A DNA stretch of 64,000 nucleotides, taken from Mariniblastus fucicola (GTDB lineage Bacteria > Planctomycetota > Planctomycetia > Pirellulales > Pirellulaceae). Shown piece by piece: positions 17,066-25,723 of the stretch (the stretch's first letter is position 1; every line of letters starts with the position of its first letter). The translations under genes and the position numbers were made by a program. Location: the NCBI RefSeq assembly GCF_008087665.1, contig NZ_CP042912.1:62001-126000 (forward strand). Reading direction: 5' to 3'. A model generated the notes under the pieces. It saw only the letters and a list, made by a program, of their open reading frames with translations, searched no databases and had not been told where the DNA came from.

Positions 17066-19998
17066 TTCGTCAGTACCTCATCAAGGTTCAGGAAAACGCT
17101 GGCAAGGGCATTCCAGCCTTCGGCCTTGCTGTCATCATCGTATGCGGCCAACAAATTCACCGACGTTTCAATTTCTTCTGACTCCGGTTCGCGGCAAGTC
17201 GCCAACAGAAATCCTTTGCGAATCTGTTCGTTGATGTCGCCGTCGAATGACTGCATCCGTTTGGCAAATGCTTCAGCGCACTCAATCATCGTTTGGTCAT
17301 TAAGCGTCATCAGAGCCTGAATCGGAGTGTTCGACGGAAGTCGACGCGGCGTACAAACTTCACGCGACGGAGCATCAAAGGCCGCGAACATCGGATACGG
17401 AATGCTGCGTTTGGTGTACGTGTAAATGGCGCGGCGATATCGATCTTCGGAATTGGTATCCGGCGTCGTCCATTTGTCCCAACTGGCGAATGGTTTCCAG
17501 ACGCCATCGGGCAAAGGCGGACGCACCGGCGGACCAAATTTCTTGTCGCTGAGCAAGCCGGCGATTGCCAGGGCCTGATCGCGGACGACTTCGGAAGAAA
17601 GTCGATTACGTGGTCCTCGGGCCAACATTCGATTGGCCGAGTCCTGTTCTTGTAGCTCCGGACGGATCGCTGAACTCTGCCGATACGTGCTCGAAAGGAC
17701 AAGTTGTCGAAGCAATTTCTTCTGGCTCCAACCGAACTCGTTTTGAAACTGCAACGCGAGAAAGTCCAGCAGACTTTGATTCGAAGGCATCTCGCCCGAG
17801 GAACCAAAGTCTTCTTCGGTGGCGACCAATCCATTGCCGAACAGGCGTGCCCAGAAACGATTCACCGCCACCCGTGCGGTGAGCGGATTGTCGGGGCCAA
17901 CCATCCAGTTCGCCAAATCCAACCGCGACTTTTGCGAATCTTCCGGCAGCGAATTGAACGCAGCGGGTGTGTCTCCCGTAACCGTATCGCCCTTGGTCAG
18001 GTACAGCCCGCGAATGAAAACCTGTTGGCTGCGAGCCAGGCTGGCAGGACGCTCTTTGAGCACCGGCACGGAAGTCGACTTGATGGCCCCGCGTCGTTTC
18101 TTCGTCGCCGCCAACTCGCGGCGGTTCGTCTTAAGCGTTTCATCTGATGCAAGTTTGGCGAATTCGTCTGAATCCGTAACCGCGAGGTGACCACGCTTTG
18201 TCACCAACGGAAACGCACCCAGTGCTTCGCCACGGTGCTTGAGCACGATTTGCAGTTTCGCATTTTCAGGAATGTCCGTCGCCGACTCGAGCACTAGCGC
18301 CGCCGTTCGAGGTCGATAAATTCGCGTGTAAGCACCAAATCCGTTCTTGGATTTCTCGCTCAGGCTGTCGTTCGGATTGTGAAACGGATCGGCTTCGTCA
18401 CCAATCAAACGCTCGATCTTAATCGCAACCGGATCCTTCTTGCCAGGAACAATCCAGTGAGCCATGACGTGGGAAAGAATGAATCCCCATTCGGAATCCT
18501 GCAGCGCGCTTTTCGGATTCAGCGGCATCGCCGTGAAGCGGATCGCCGTGATGTTCGACAGGCCTTGCGGCAGCGCGGCGGTCAACGTGATGTCGGTGCC
18601 CTTGCTGACCGTGTCGACAGTGTGGAACTCCGCGTGGTCAGCTTTCGATTCAACGGTGACTTGAGTCTGGTTGCTCGTTTTGGCTTGCAGGTCGACAACC
18701 GCTTTCCAGTCAGCTTTGCTTTCGACGACCGAAAACTGCGGCTCCCAGACCGACTGTTTGAGTTCAGCAATTTTCAGATCCAACTCGGAAGCTTTGTCGT
18801 AATCTTTCGTGTTGTTCGGAGCGTTGATCGTCGGCCAATCCTCACCCAAATCGGAGTCAGCCGTGTTGTTGAAGAAAGCCGCGAACTTGTAGTACTCCTC
18901 GTGGCGAATCGGATCGTAAGGATGGCTGTGACACTGAACGCAGCCAAAAGTCACGCCCTGCCAGGCTTGCCAGGTGGTGTTGGTGCGGTCCAAAACGGCC
19001 GCGATACGAAACTCTTCATCGTCGGTGCCGCCTTCCTCGTTGGTTTGCGTTAGCCGATGCGCGGCCGTCGCGATGTAGTCCTCAATTTGCGGATCAGGCA
19101 ACAAGTCTCCAGCGATCTGCTTGACGGTAAATTCATCGAAAGGCAGATCGCGGTTGTAAGCGTCGATAACCCAGTCGCGATACTTCCAGATCGTCCTTGG
19201 TCCGTCCAGGCCCAGCCCTTTCGAGTCCGCGTAGCGAACCTGATCCAACCACACGCTCGCCCAACGCTCACCATAGGAATCCGATGCGAGCAATCGATCA
19301 GCGACGTCCGCGTAGGCTTGTTCTTTTTGTTCCGCATTCTCGCAAGCAGCCAAAGCTTCGAGGAACTGGTCGCGTTCCTCCAGCGTCGGCGGCAGACCCG
19401 TCAGGTCCAGCGTCGCCCGACGCAGCCAACGTACCGGCTCGGCTTCTGCTGCAGGCTTGATGTCGTTGGCTTCCAGCTTGGCCAGAACGAAATGATCAAT
19501 CGGTTGGCGAGCCCAAGCTTTGTCTTTTGTTTCCGGCAACGTTTGAGGCAACGGCTTTTCGAACGCCCAATGGTTGCTCCACTTGGCACCCTGCTTGATC
19601 CACTGTCTGACCAATTCAACTTCGTCTTCGCTCAGCCCGGCACCGTGATCCGGCGGAGGCATCTTTTCATCCGCGTCGTCGGTAAGAATCCGTTCCATCA
19701 GTAGCGAATCATCCGGTTCGCCCGGTTCGACGATCCAGCCCTCCGGTGCAACGACCTGGTCGCGGTAAACGAAAGAAATATCAGCGGCCTGTTTGACGCC
19801 GCCATGACAGGCCGTGCAATGTCTGTTCAGAATCGGCTGGATGTGGACGTTGAACTGGATCTTGTCCGCATGGTTCGGTTCCTCAGCCGCAAGTTTGTCC
19901 GATTGCAATGTCTGAAAAAGAAGTGCGAAGCAAAGAAGCAACGTCAATTTCGAAACACCGATCGCGATCGATGGCTTTCGTTTTTGCGTGAACATCAT
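17062..19998 (-). CDS. PSCyt1/DUF1549/DUF1553 planctomycete cytochrome protein
   Basis: A 978-residue exported protein. After the signal peptide a C-type haem motif CTACH lies at about 61-65 in the planctomycete cytochrome domain (PSCyt1), with the partner region LSEDEVELVRQWIKQGA. The DUF1549 domain (PSCyt2) covers about 160-370 (PIDHFVLAKLEANDIKP, DQVRYADSKG, FGCVQCHSHPYDPI, with a second CxxCH). The DUF1553 domain (PSD1) covers about 680-950 (RLDLANWMVGPDNPLTARV, VNRFWARLFGNGLV, RRSIPYPMFAAFDAP). The ATG at 19998 is preferred over the in-frame TTG at 20007. It lies between the FecR/LamG gene and the DUF1501 gene in a four-gene minus-strand unit. Confidence 0.93.
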   Translation of the reverse strand: MMFTQKRKPSIAIGVSKLTLLLCFALLFQTLQSDKLAAEEPNHADKIQFNVHIQPILNRHCTACHGGVKQAADISFVYRDQVVAPEGWIVEPGEPDDSLLMERILTDDADEKMPPPDHGAGLSEDEVELVRQWIKQGAKWSNHWAFEKPLPQTLPETKDKAWARQPIDHFVLAKLEANDIKPAAEAEPVRWLRRATLDLTGLPPTLEERDQFLEALAACENAEQKEQAYADVADRLLASDSYGERWASVWLDQVRYADSKGLGLDGPRTIWKYRDWVIDAYNRDLPFDEFTVKQIAGDLLPDPQIEDYIATAAHRLTQTNEEGGTDDEEFRIAAVLDRTNTTWQAWQGVTFGCVQCHSHPYDPIRHEEYYKFAAFFNNTADSDLGEDWPTINAPNNTKDYDKASELDLKIAELKQSVWEPQFSVVESKADWKAVVDLQAKTSNQTQVTVESKADHAEFHTVDTVSKGTDITLTAALPQGLSNITAIRFTAMPLNPKSALQDSEWGFILSHVMAHWIVPGKKDPVAIKIERLIGDEADPFHNPNDSLSEKSKNGFGAYTRIYRPRTAALVLESATDIPENAKLQIVLKHRGEALGAFPLVTKRGHLAVTDSDEFAKLASDETLKTNRRELAATKKRRGAIKSTSVPVLKERPASLARSQQVFIRGLYLTKGDTVTGDTPAAFNSLPEDSQKSRLDLANWMVGPDNPLTARVAVNRFWARLFGNGLVATEEDFGSSGEMPSNQSLLDFLALQFQNEFGWSQKKLLRQLVLSSTYRQSSAIRPELQEQDSANRMLARGPRNRLSSEVVRDQALAIAGLLSDKKFGPPVRPPLPDGVWKPFASWDKWTTPDTNSEDRYRRAIYTYTKRSIPYPMFAAFDAPSREVCTPRRLPSNTPIQALMTLNDQTMIECAEAFAKRMQSFDGDINEQIRKGFLLATCREPESEEIETSVNLLAAYDDDSKAEGWNALASVFLNLDEVLTK

Positions 19999-20074
19999 GT
20001 GGATCAATTCAGTTCGTAGGGTGATGGTTTATTCTTGCAGGTGAGACTCCTTTCCCAGCCCAATCAATTTTTGG

Positions 20075-21757
20075 TCACATGGTAAGCAAACTCAAATCCG
20101 TTTTTGGTCCAGAACTCTTTTTTCGGGCAGCTTCCAAGTGGGCTTTGATCTCGTCATCTGACATTGCCCGTTCGTAGATCGCCACTTCGTCGATTTGACC
20201 GATGAAGGATCGCTCAATTCGGTGTGGGTAAAGTTGTCCAATCACAACAACGAGATTTTCTGCCAATGGCAACTTCTCCTCGATACTGGACACAAATTTG
20301 CCGTCGATGAAAAGCTCAAGTTCCTTACCTCTTTTCCTCGCAACAATGTGTTGCCATACCCGAACCTTGTACTCGTCACCGCCATAGCAGGACGTTCCGC
20401 CCGACGGCGCAGGTGGTGCACGATGAAGAAAACGAAACCGGTTTGGGCGTGTGTGATAGTCAAACTCGTGATAGGGGGCTCCAATTTCAAGCATCAAACC
20501 ATGAATTCTGCTGTTGGGAGCGCATAAGCCAATCATCGCGCCGTTGTGGTAATGCGAAGGCTTTGCCCACAGTTCAATCGTGTATTCTTCGAGAGGTTTT
20601 TCTGGCCAATAATCGGTGGTGACGAAACCACTGCCTTGAGCCGAAAGGCCAAATTCCGCAGTCACATTCTCACCGAACTGCTTGCGGTGCACCTTGCCTT
20701 TCATGTAAGCGTTGAACCTGTCCGACATTTCGTTATGCACGATGTCGCTGCCTTCAAAGCGCCAGTAAATTCTCGGCTCTGACTTCATGACGGCATCGCG
20801 ATAATTTTCATCCAGACCAAGCCGGTCAAAAGACATGCTTCGTTTGGATGCAAAACTACTTTCGTCCGCGACCTTTCTCGAAACCGTAATCTCACCATCC
20901 GGTTTCAATACAAATCCAGCAGACTCACCCTTGGGGATCTCGATTGGTCCAACCGATTCATCGATCGCATAATAGCTTTCGATTTTCGCGACACCGCCGA
21001 AAGAGTGCACGAGGCCTTCCGAAAATCTTGCATCAACGCCAATTGAGGCGTTGCCGGAAAACAGAACCGCACCGTTGGGGATGTCGATGCGAAATTCGCC
21101 CACGCTATGGTTGGCCTTCGCCGTCAGCATGCCATTTCGCAATCCCAGCTGTCCGTCGGAACGTACGTAAAAATTTGCCGGACCTTCGATAAGAATCGTC
21201 GCTGATTCGCCGTAAAGATTTCGAACGCTAAACTCAGCGATCCCCTCAAGCAGTTGAATCGGCTCTCCGAAACTGAGCGATTTGCCGACCGACGCTGAGG
21301 ATTCCGAATCCCACACGCAGGCTGTCGTGGCTACAAGCCGTGGCGTTTTTTTGGAGTCCACGGCAACTTGATTTGCGTCGCTAGAGCCCAGGAATACTGA
21401 AGTAACGCTCCAACACAGATTCGCAAGCAGCAACACGGCAACGGCGCAGGACAGCATTGTCGAAAGTCGCGGCATATTGCCCCACCGAGTCAAAGATCCA
21501 CCCGATCCACAGTTTTTCCTGTCGCTGGCTTCCTTGCGATCCAAGCCAGCAAAGTCCAGTCCGTAAACCGGAGACTGAGCTCCGCTGCGTTCGGTCAGCA
21601 AAGTATCCATTTCCAGATACTGCAAATATCGTCGACGACAATCCTCGGAACCGTCCAACATATCAGCAAGTTCGCCGGATTCCTCAACTGAAAGATCGCC
21701 GTCAACGACGCGACTTACAAGCTGGGACAATCGTTTTAGTTGTTTGTCATTTTCCAT
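20075..21757 (-). CDS. FecR-like/LamG-domain transmembrane protein, likely anti-sigma
   Basis: A 560-residue membrane protein. Residues 1-80 form a short helical cytoplasmic part (VDGDLSVEESGELADMLDG) like the N-termini of planctomycete anti-sigma factors. A single membrane segment lies near 100-125. A FecR-like beta domain follows (about 140-290; LLEGIAEFSVRNLYGESATILIEGPANFYV), then a C-terminal LamG/concanavalin-like domain (about 345-540; EYTIELWAKPSHYHNGAMIG). It sits 2 bases after the sigma factor gene, so the two are a sigma/anti-sigma pair by context. LamG domains often bind glycans; an extracellular ligand controlling the sigma factor is inferred. Confidence 0.82.
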   Translation of the reverse strand: MENDKQLKRLSQLVSRVVDGDLSVEESGELADMLDGSEDCRRRYLQYLEMDTLLTERSGAQSPVYGLDFAGLDRKEASDRKNCGSGGSLTRWGNMPRLSTMLSCAVAVLLLANLCWSVTSVFLGSSDANQVAVDSKKTPRLVATTACVWDSESSASVGKSLSFGEPIQLLEGIAEFSVRNLYGESATILIEGPANFYVRSDGQLGLRNGMLTAKANHSVGEFRIDIPNGAVLFSGNASIGVDARFSEGLVHSFGGVAKIESYYAIDESVGPIEIPKGESAGFVLKPDGEITVSRKVADESSFASKRSMSFDRLGLDENYRDAVMKSEPRIYWRFEGSDIVHNEMSDRFNAYMKGKVHRKQFGENVTAEFGLSAQGSGFVTTDYWPEKPLEEYTIELWAKPSHYHNGAMIGLCAPNSRIHGLMLEIGAPYHEFDYHTRPNRFRFLHRAPPAPSGGTSCYGGDEYKVRVWQHIVARKRGKELELFIDGKFVSSIEEKLPLAENLVVVIGQLYPHRIERSFIGQIDEVAIYERAMSDDEIKAHLEAARKKSSGPKTDLSLLTM

Positions 21758-21759
21758 AA

Positions 21760-22302
21760 TCAGTCACTAATCTCAGCTGCCAGTCGTCGGTTGACACATT
21801 CCAATAGCCTCTCGCGAATTCGGTGCAACAGGATGCTAATCGCATTCGTGGTTCGCCCGAGATCGGCGGCGATCGCTTTGACGGAATTGGAGTCCATATA
21901 GCGTCGCGTAACCAAATTCTGTTGCTCTGTGGGGAGCAGGCTCACACAAACTTCCAGTGCTGATTTTCTGTCAACACATTGTAGCTCGTCCTTGAGTGAG
22001 GCCTCTGTGTGGTTCAGCTTTCGCATGAGTTCATCCGAAAAAACAAGCCTCTCTCGTGCTTGCATCTGCCGGAAGGAAAGCAGTTCAAAGTGGGCCACCG
22101 TAAATGCCCAAGCCATGAAGTTCGAACCCTCGGTGAAGTCACCGGCTTTCTTGCAAATCGCCAAATTGACGTTTTGCAGCACCTCTTGAGCCTGATCAGC
22201 ACGCGCCAGCCTCCGCAGAAGATAGGAATAGAGCCGCGGTTGAGCTTCTGTCAGACCAAGCACGACCTCAACGGTCAGCCCATATTCGTTTTTTTCTGAC
22301 AT
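21760..22302 (-). CDS. ECF sigma factor (Rhodopirellula/Verrucomicrobium type)
   Basis: A 180-residue RNA polymerase sigma-70 family protein. Region 2 includes QPRLYSYLLRRLARADQAQEVLQNVNLAICKK and NFMAWAFTVAHFELLSFRQ; region 4 is LPTEQQNLVTRRYMDSNSVKAIAADLGRTTNAISILLHRIRERL, a helix-turn-helix for the -35 element. It is the first gene of the minus-strand unit that continues with its probable membrane partner, the cytochrome/DUF1549 protein and the DUF1501 protein. This suggests it controls those genes or others of the same kind. The short extracytoplasmic layout (regions 2 and 4 only) defines it as ECF. Confidence 0.92.
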   Translation of the reverse strand: MSEKNEYGLTVEVVLGLTEAQPRLYSYLLRRLARADQAQEVLQNVNLAICKKAGDFTEGSNFMAWAFTVAHFELLSFRQMQARERLVFSDELMRKLNHTEASLKDELQCVDRKSALEVCVSLLPTEQQNLVTRRYMDSNSVKAIAADLGRTTNAISILLHRIRERLLECVNRRLAAEISD

Positions 22303-22668
22303 TCCTACACAACACGCTGGACCAGCCGGTCGTCTACAAAAAGCTTAAACGGTTGCGGACGGCCAGTTGCAAACGTCGATCCCTCCCGCACGATCCAGTA
22401 ACGAAAAACGGATCGCAGGAATTCGGCTTCGAAGCATTGGTCTCAATGGTGGCAGGCACCGCTACGTCTTATTACATCCTCGGCGGTCGCTATCTTTCTT
22501 GCCATTCTGAATTTCTCTTCAAATTTCTGGAAAGATAGCTCAGGTGATTGTTGTTCCCTCAGTATGCGATTCTTGTTTGCCTTAGGGGGTCTCTGTGGCA
22601 TCCCTGGGGACGCTGTGCTTGTTTTCTAATTTCCATTTCTCTATTTTTTCATTTCAGAAGCTGAGCCC
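22303..22668. other. Divergent intergenic region
   Basis: A 366-base gap between the ECF sigma gene (minus) and the DUF1559 gene (plus). It presumably contains both promoters. No small ORF with a credible sequence, hairpin or operator was recognised. The 130 bases before the DUF1559 start are noticeably T-rich. Confidence 0.5.
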
Positions 22669-23727
22669 ATGAGACGAAATCATCCTAAAATCCGAGGTTT
22701 TACCCTCGTCGAGCTCCTCGTTGTTATTGCAATTATCGGAATTCTGATCGGAATGCTGCTTCCTGCGGTCCAGCAGGTACGTGAAGCGGCTCGCAGAACC
22801 GAATGCGCCAACAAGCTGAGGCAAATCACGCTCGCTTGTCACAACTACGAGTCAGCCCATATGGGCTTTCCAGCTGGAGCCAGCTATTCCCCGTCGCCCC
22901 GATCTGAAGGCGGTGGCGGCTACAGCTTTGGCCCCAGTTTTTACGGGAAAATCCTCGCTTTCATCGAGCAGAATTCTCTCTACAGCCAGATGACGTGGCG
23001 AGGACGATCGCCCGGCTACATCCACGAAGGCGGCGGAGACGTCAACAACGCTGGATTCGCCAACCGGGACATCGTGCTTGATGCTGGCGTCCTCCCAATG
23101 ATTCGTTGCCCAAGTTCTTCGGGGCCAGATGCTGCACAGCGAAACGCGGACTTCACGTACTCGCCGTTCGCACACTACGCCGGAGTTTCAGGTTGCGTCG
23201 ATCCGACGACTTTCACCGAATCACGCCTGTTTGACGATGGCTATCTTGGCATCATCTCCGGTAGCGGCATGATGGTCGCCAATACGGAAGTCGGATTTGG
23301 CATGTGTAGTGACGGTTCAAGCAACACAATGCTGTTGGGCGAAATGTCGGGCAAGCTCGAACGTTTGATCACGGGAACGTATTCTCACGTGACCGCTTCG
23401 GGTACAACGCACGGTTGGCTGATGGGTACGCGAGTCGACGGCACGCCTCCAAGCCTCGATCCTTCTGATACGACTGGCGACGATCGTGTCTTCAACACGG
23501 TTTCGATTCGTTACAACATCAATCAGGAGCCGTTTGCGAATGAACTGTTCCCGGGGATGGGAAGTAACGTCGGTGCCAACAATCCGCTCAACTCGGATCA
23601 CGCTGGAGGAGTAAACGTTTCTCTCGCCGATGGCTCTGTTCATTTCCTTGGCGAAGATACCCAGTTGGAGTCATTGAAAAAGCTCGCGACGCGGGATGAT
23701 GGACAGGTTCTTGAATCGATATTTTAG
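22669..23727 (+). CDS. DUF1559 protein with pseudopilin N-terminus
   Basis: A 352-residue protein typical of planctomycetes. It starts with a type IV pilin/type II secretion pseudopilin leader (GFTLVELLVVIAIIGILIG), with cleavage expected before Phe after the Gly, then LLPAVQQVREAARR. The body has the DUF1559 pattern (LRQITLACHNYES, MIRCPSS, the GLY-rich middle). The C-terminus carries the H-X9-DG signature: SDHAGGVNVSLADGSVHF. These proteins occur in dozens of copies per planctomycete genome and are thought to be secreted or surface-assembled; no biochemical role is settled. A small lipoprotein gene follows 34 bases later, the standard arrangement. Confidence 0.95.
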   Translation: MRRNHPKIRGFTLVELLVVIAIIGILIGMLLPAVQQVREAARRTECANKLRQITLACHNYESAHMGFPAGASYSPSPRSEGGGGYSFGPSFYGKILAFIEQNSLYSQMTWRGRSPGYIHEGGGDVNNAGFANRDIVLDAGVLPMIRCPSSSGPDAAQRNADFTYSPFAHYAGVSGCVDPTTFTESRLFDDGYLGIISGSGMMVANTEVGFGMCSDGSSNTMLLGEMSGKLERLITGTYSHVTASGTTHGWLMGTRVDGTPPSLDPSDTTGDDRVFNTVSIRYNINQEPFANELFPGMGSNVGANNPLNSDHAGGVNVSLADGSVHFLGEDTQLESLKKLATRDDGQVLESIF

Positions 23728-23761
23728 CGGACGGTCAAATCTGTCTTGAAAGGACGAATTT

Positions 23762-24226
23762 ATGTACAGAGCGCAGATTGGTTTTACGCTTGCGATCCTC
23801 GGCACCTTGCTGGTTATGGCAGGCTGCGGCGGGAAAGACTTCGGGCCAACGGGATCGATCAGTGGCACGTTGTCGATGGACGAACAACCGCTTCCTGAAG
23901 GTACCAAGTTGATTTTCATGCATCCTTCCGAAGGGCATGCCGGTTTCGGTTTCACCGACGCTTCCGGGCAGTTCTCGATTGAATGGAGAAGAGGCGGCAA
24001 GAATCGAGACAGCATGCCGGTTGGAGTCTATGAGGTGATGATTGTCGAATCGTCAGCGGTTGACGTCGAACAGATGTCAGCGGACGAGATGCTTGAAGGC
24101 AATCTTCCAGAGCCGACGCGGACGACCCGTATCCCGGCGAAGTACCTCCGGGCTTCCACCAGCGGCCTCAGCTACGAGGTCAAGGAAGGTGAGAACAATT
24201 TTGATATCAAGATCTCCAGATCCTGA
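23762..24226 (+). CDS. Small lipoprotein with carboxypeptidase-regulatory-like fold
   Basis: A 154-residue lipoprotein. The signal peptide ends in the lipobox VMAGC, and the remainder is one beta-sandwich of the carboxypeptidase-regulatory type (GSISGTLSMDEQPLPEGTKLIF, then GFTDASGQFSIE and PVGVYEVMIVES). Such proteins follow DUF1559 genes in many planctomycetes and are likely co-expressed with them. An AGGA ribosome binding site precedes the ATG at 23762. The strong terminator at 24251 ends the unit. Confidence 0.85.
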   Translation: MYRAQIGFTLAILGTLLVMAGCGGKDFGPTGSISGTLSMDEQPLPEGTKLIFMHPSEGHAGFGFTDASGQFSIEWRRGGKNRDSMPVGVYEVMIVESSAVDVEQMSADEMLEGNLPEPTRTTRIPAKYLRASTSGLSYEVKEGENNFDIKISRS

Positions 24227-24250
24227 GTGGATGATCCCGATTTTAGAATG

Positions 24251-24288
24251 AGCCAGTGCGTGATCGAGGTCGCGCACTGGCTTTTTTC
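24251..24288 (+). terminator. Rho-independent terminator
   Basis: A 10-bp perfect stem (AGCCAGTGCG at 24251-24260 pairing with CGCACTGGCT at 24273-24282) with a 12-base loop is followed by a T-run (TTTTTT). It ends the DUF1559/lipoprotein unit. Confidence 0.92.
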
Positions 24289-24356
24289 TTGTTTAGCCCA
24301 AGCTTGATAAGCCCAATCTCTCGGGCAAAGCACATCCCGGTCGGAATTGGCTAACT

Positions 24357-24384
24357 TTGCGAAAGCGATTCCAAACGCTAGACT
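24357..24384 (+). promoter_or_regulatory. Candidate sigma-70-type promoter of radical SAM operon
   Basis: TTGCGA at 24357-24362 and TAGACT at 24379-24384 are spaced by 16 bases, after the terminator and before the first gene of the operon. Transcription would start near 24391, which argues that the ATG at 24427, not the GTG at 24391, starts the first gene. Confidence 0.45.
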
Positions 24385-24426
24385 GACAGCGTGACCGTAC
24401 ACAGGGATGAAACGTGCAGGCGCTAT

Positions 24427-25101
24427 ATGGGAACCGCAGATTCACTGAAGCAGAAGAAGAGCCAATGGCTTCCTGCAGCTGCTGATGTTCGCGGCAACCT
24501 GGTGCGAATGATTGCGATTCTGGGCTTCTACGCAGTTCATTTGCTGAACTATTTCTTGCCCGCTCTCGGCGAATCTGCGGTTCGCACCGCTGTCGGACTC
24601 AAAGGCCCATCGGTCTCCGGCGTCGTCCACCTCGCGGTCTCGATTCTCGTTTTCGCCTGGTTGTTGCAGGCCATGGGCGTTCATCTGGCTTCGATGACGC
24701 GGCCACTAACTCGAAAGTTGGCCCTCGCGGTGATTGTCGGCGATGTTGTCTGGCTGACGGCGGCGCTTTGTTTCTCCACCGGAGCTGCCGGACCGATGGT
24801 GGCGGGCTACTTTTTAATCCTTGGACTTTCGGCACTGCGGCTTGATCTGCGGCTGATTCGTTGGGCGACAGTGGCTACATGTTTTGGATACCTGTTCGTG
24901 CTCGGAGCAACTCGCTGGCCGGTCGGTTTGCTGAAAGAAATTCAGGTCGAAGCCGTTCCCCGATATCACCAAATCATGACGATCGTCGCGCTGATCCTGA
25001 TGGGAGTCGTGCTTGGACAAGTTGTCCGTTTGGCTTGGGGCATAGTGGCCTCGCATCGCCGCGTCGAGCTTGGCGGGCAATCGGAGGTCCCACATGAGTA
25101 A
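24427..25101 (+). CDS. Polytopic membrane protein of unknown function
   Basis: A 224-residue protein with about six hydrophobic segments (from RMIAILGFYAVHLLNYFLPAL to IVALILMGVVLGQVVRLAW) and no soluble domain. The layout resembles the membrane input domains of some sensor kinases and cyclases, but no catalytic domain follows. ATG 24427 is preferred, with an AGG ribosome binding site; a GTG at 24391 would add 12 residues. Its 3' end overlaps the next gene by 8 bases, so it is the first member of a three-gene operon with a zinc-ribbon membrane protein and a Tes-like radical SAM enzyme. A membrane-lipid or sensing role is inferred from context only. Confidence 0.7.
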   Translation: MGTADSLKQKKSQWLPAAADVRGNLVRMIAILGFYAVHLLNYFLPALGESAVRTAVGLKGPSVSGVVHLAVSILVFAWLLQAMGVHLASMTRPLTRKLALAVIVGDVVWLTAALCFSTGAAGPMVAGYFLILGLSALRLDLRLIRWATVATCFGYLFVLGATRWPVGLLKEIQVEAVPRYHQIMTIVALILMGVVLGQVVRLAWGIVASHRRVELGGQSEVPHE

Positions 25102-25723
25102 CCCCATCGACCCGGTGGCAGATGTCGTTGTCGCCACGATGCTTTGTCCCGTGTGCGAGGCTGATCTGTCGCCCGACGCAGCGGTCTGTTTTCAGTGCGG
25201 ATGCGTTTCGGTCGATCCGAACGTGAACCCATTCGCGTTGCCTGCCGAACGGCCCGCGAAGGCTCCGAAAGGTATTGAAAACGAAACGAAGTTTACTTCC
25301 TCACTCATCAGCATGCTGCTGACTGGAGGACTGGTCGGCGTTTTGGTTGCCGTCGGTCTGGCGTCGCCGGGACTCGCGATTTTGCTGGCCTTGATGGCGA
25401 TTCCGCCATGGATCCGAACAACTCTGGTCGTTTTTAAGCGATCCAAAACAGGATTGGCGACGGACAACTTCGCCAGAGCAACGCTCTTTTTCGGTTCCGC
25501 AATGGTGAGCTGGCTAGTGCTGGCGGTGTCGCTAGTCAGCTGCTTCTTGACATTCTGTGCAGTTTGCTGGGTGACGCTGATCAATGGTCCGGAACGAATG
25601 AATGATTCATCCACCCAATACCTGCTGTACGGAACTCTGGGCGTTACATTCCTGGTGATCCTGGGAATCTTCAGTCCGTGGATTCTGTACCGTTGGAAAC
25701 GTGACACAACTCGGGAACGATAA
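25094..25723 (+). CDS. Zinc-ribbon membrane protein
   Basis: A 209-residue protein with an N-terminal zinc ribbon (CPVCEADLSPDAAVCFQCG, near residues 18-36; two CxxC pairs), then an NPFALP motif related to the planctomycete NPY element, and four hydrophobic segments (roughly 70-120 and 135-200). The ATG at 25094 follows a strong GGAGG at 25084-25088 and overlaps the upstream gene by 8 bases. Its stop overlaps the start of the radical SAM gene (TAATG). The gene order and overlaps suggest a stoichiometric complex or pathway with the radical SAM enzyme. The function is unknown. Confidence 0.75.
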   Translation: MSNPIDPVADVVVATMLCPVCEADLSPDAAVCFQCGCVSVDPNVNPFALPAERPAKAPKGIENETKFTSSLISMLLTGGLVGVLVAVGLASPGLAILLALMAIPPWIRTTLVVFKRSKTGLATDNFARATLFFGSAMVSWLVLAVSLVSCFLTFCAVCWVTLINGPERMNDSSTQYLLYGTLGVTFLVILGIFSPWILYRWKRDTTRER

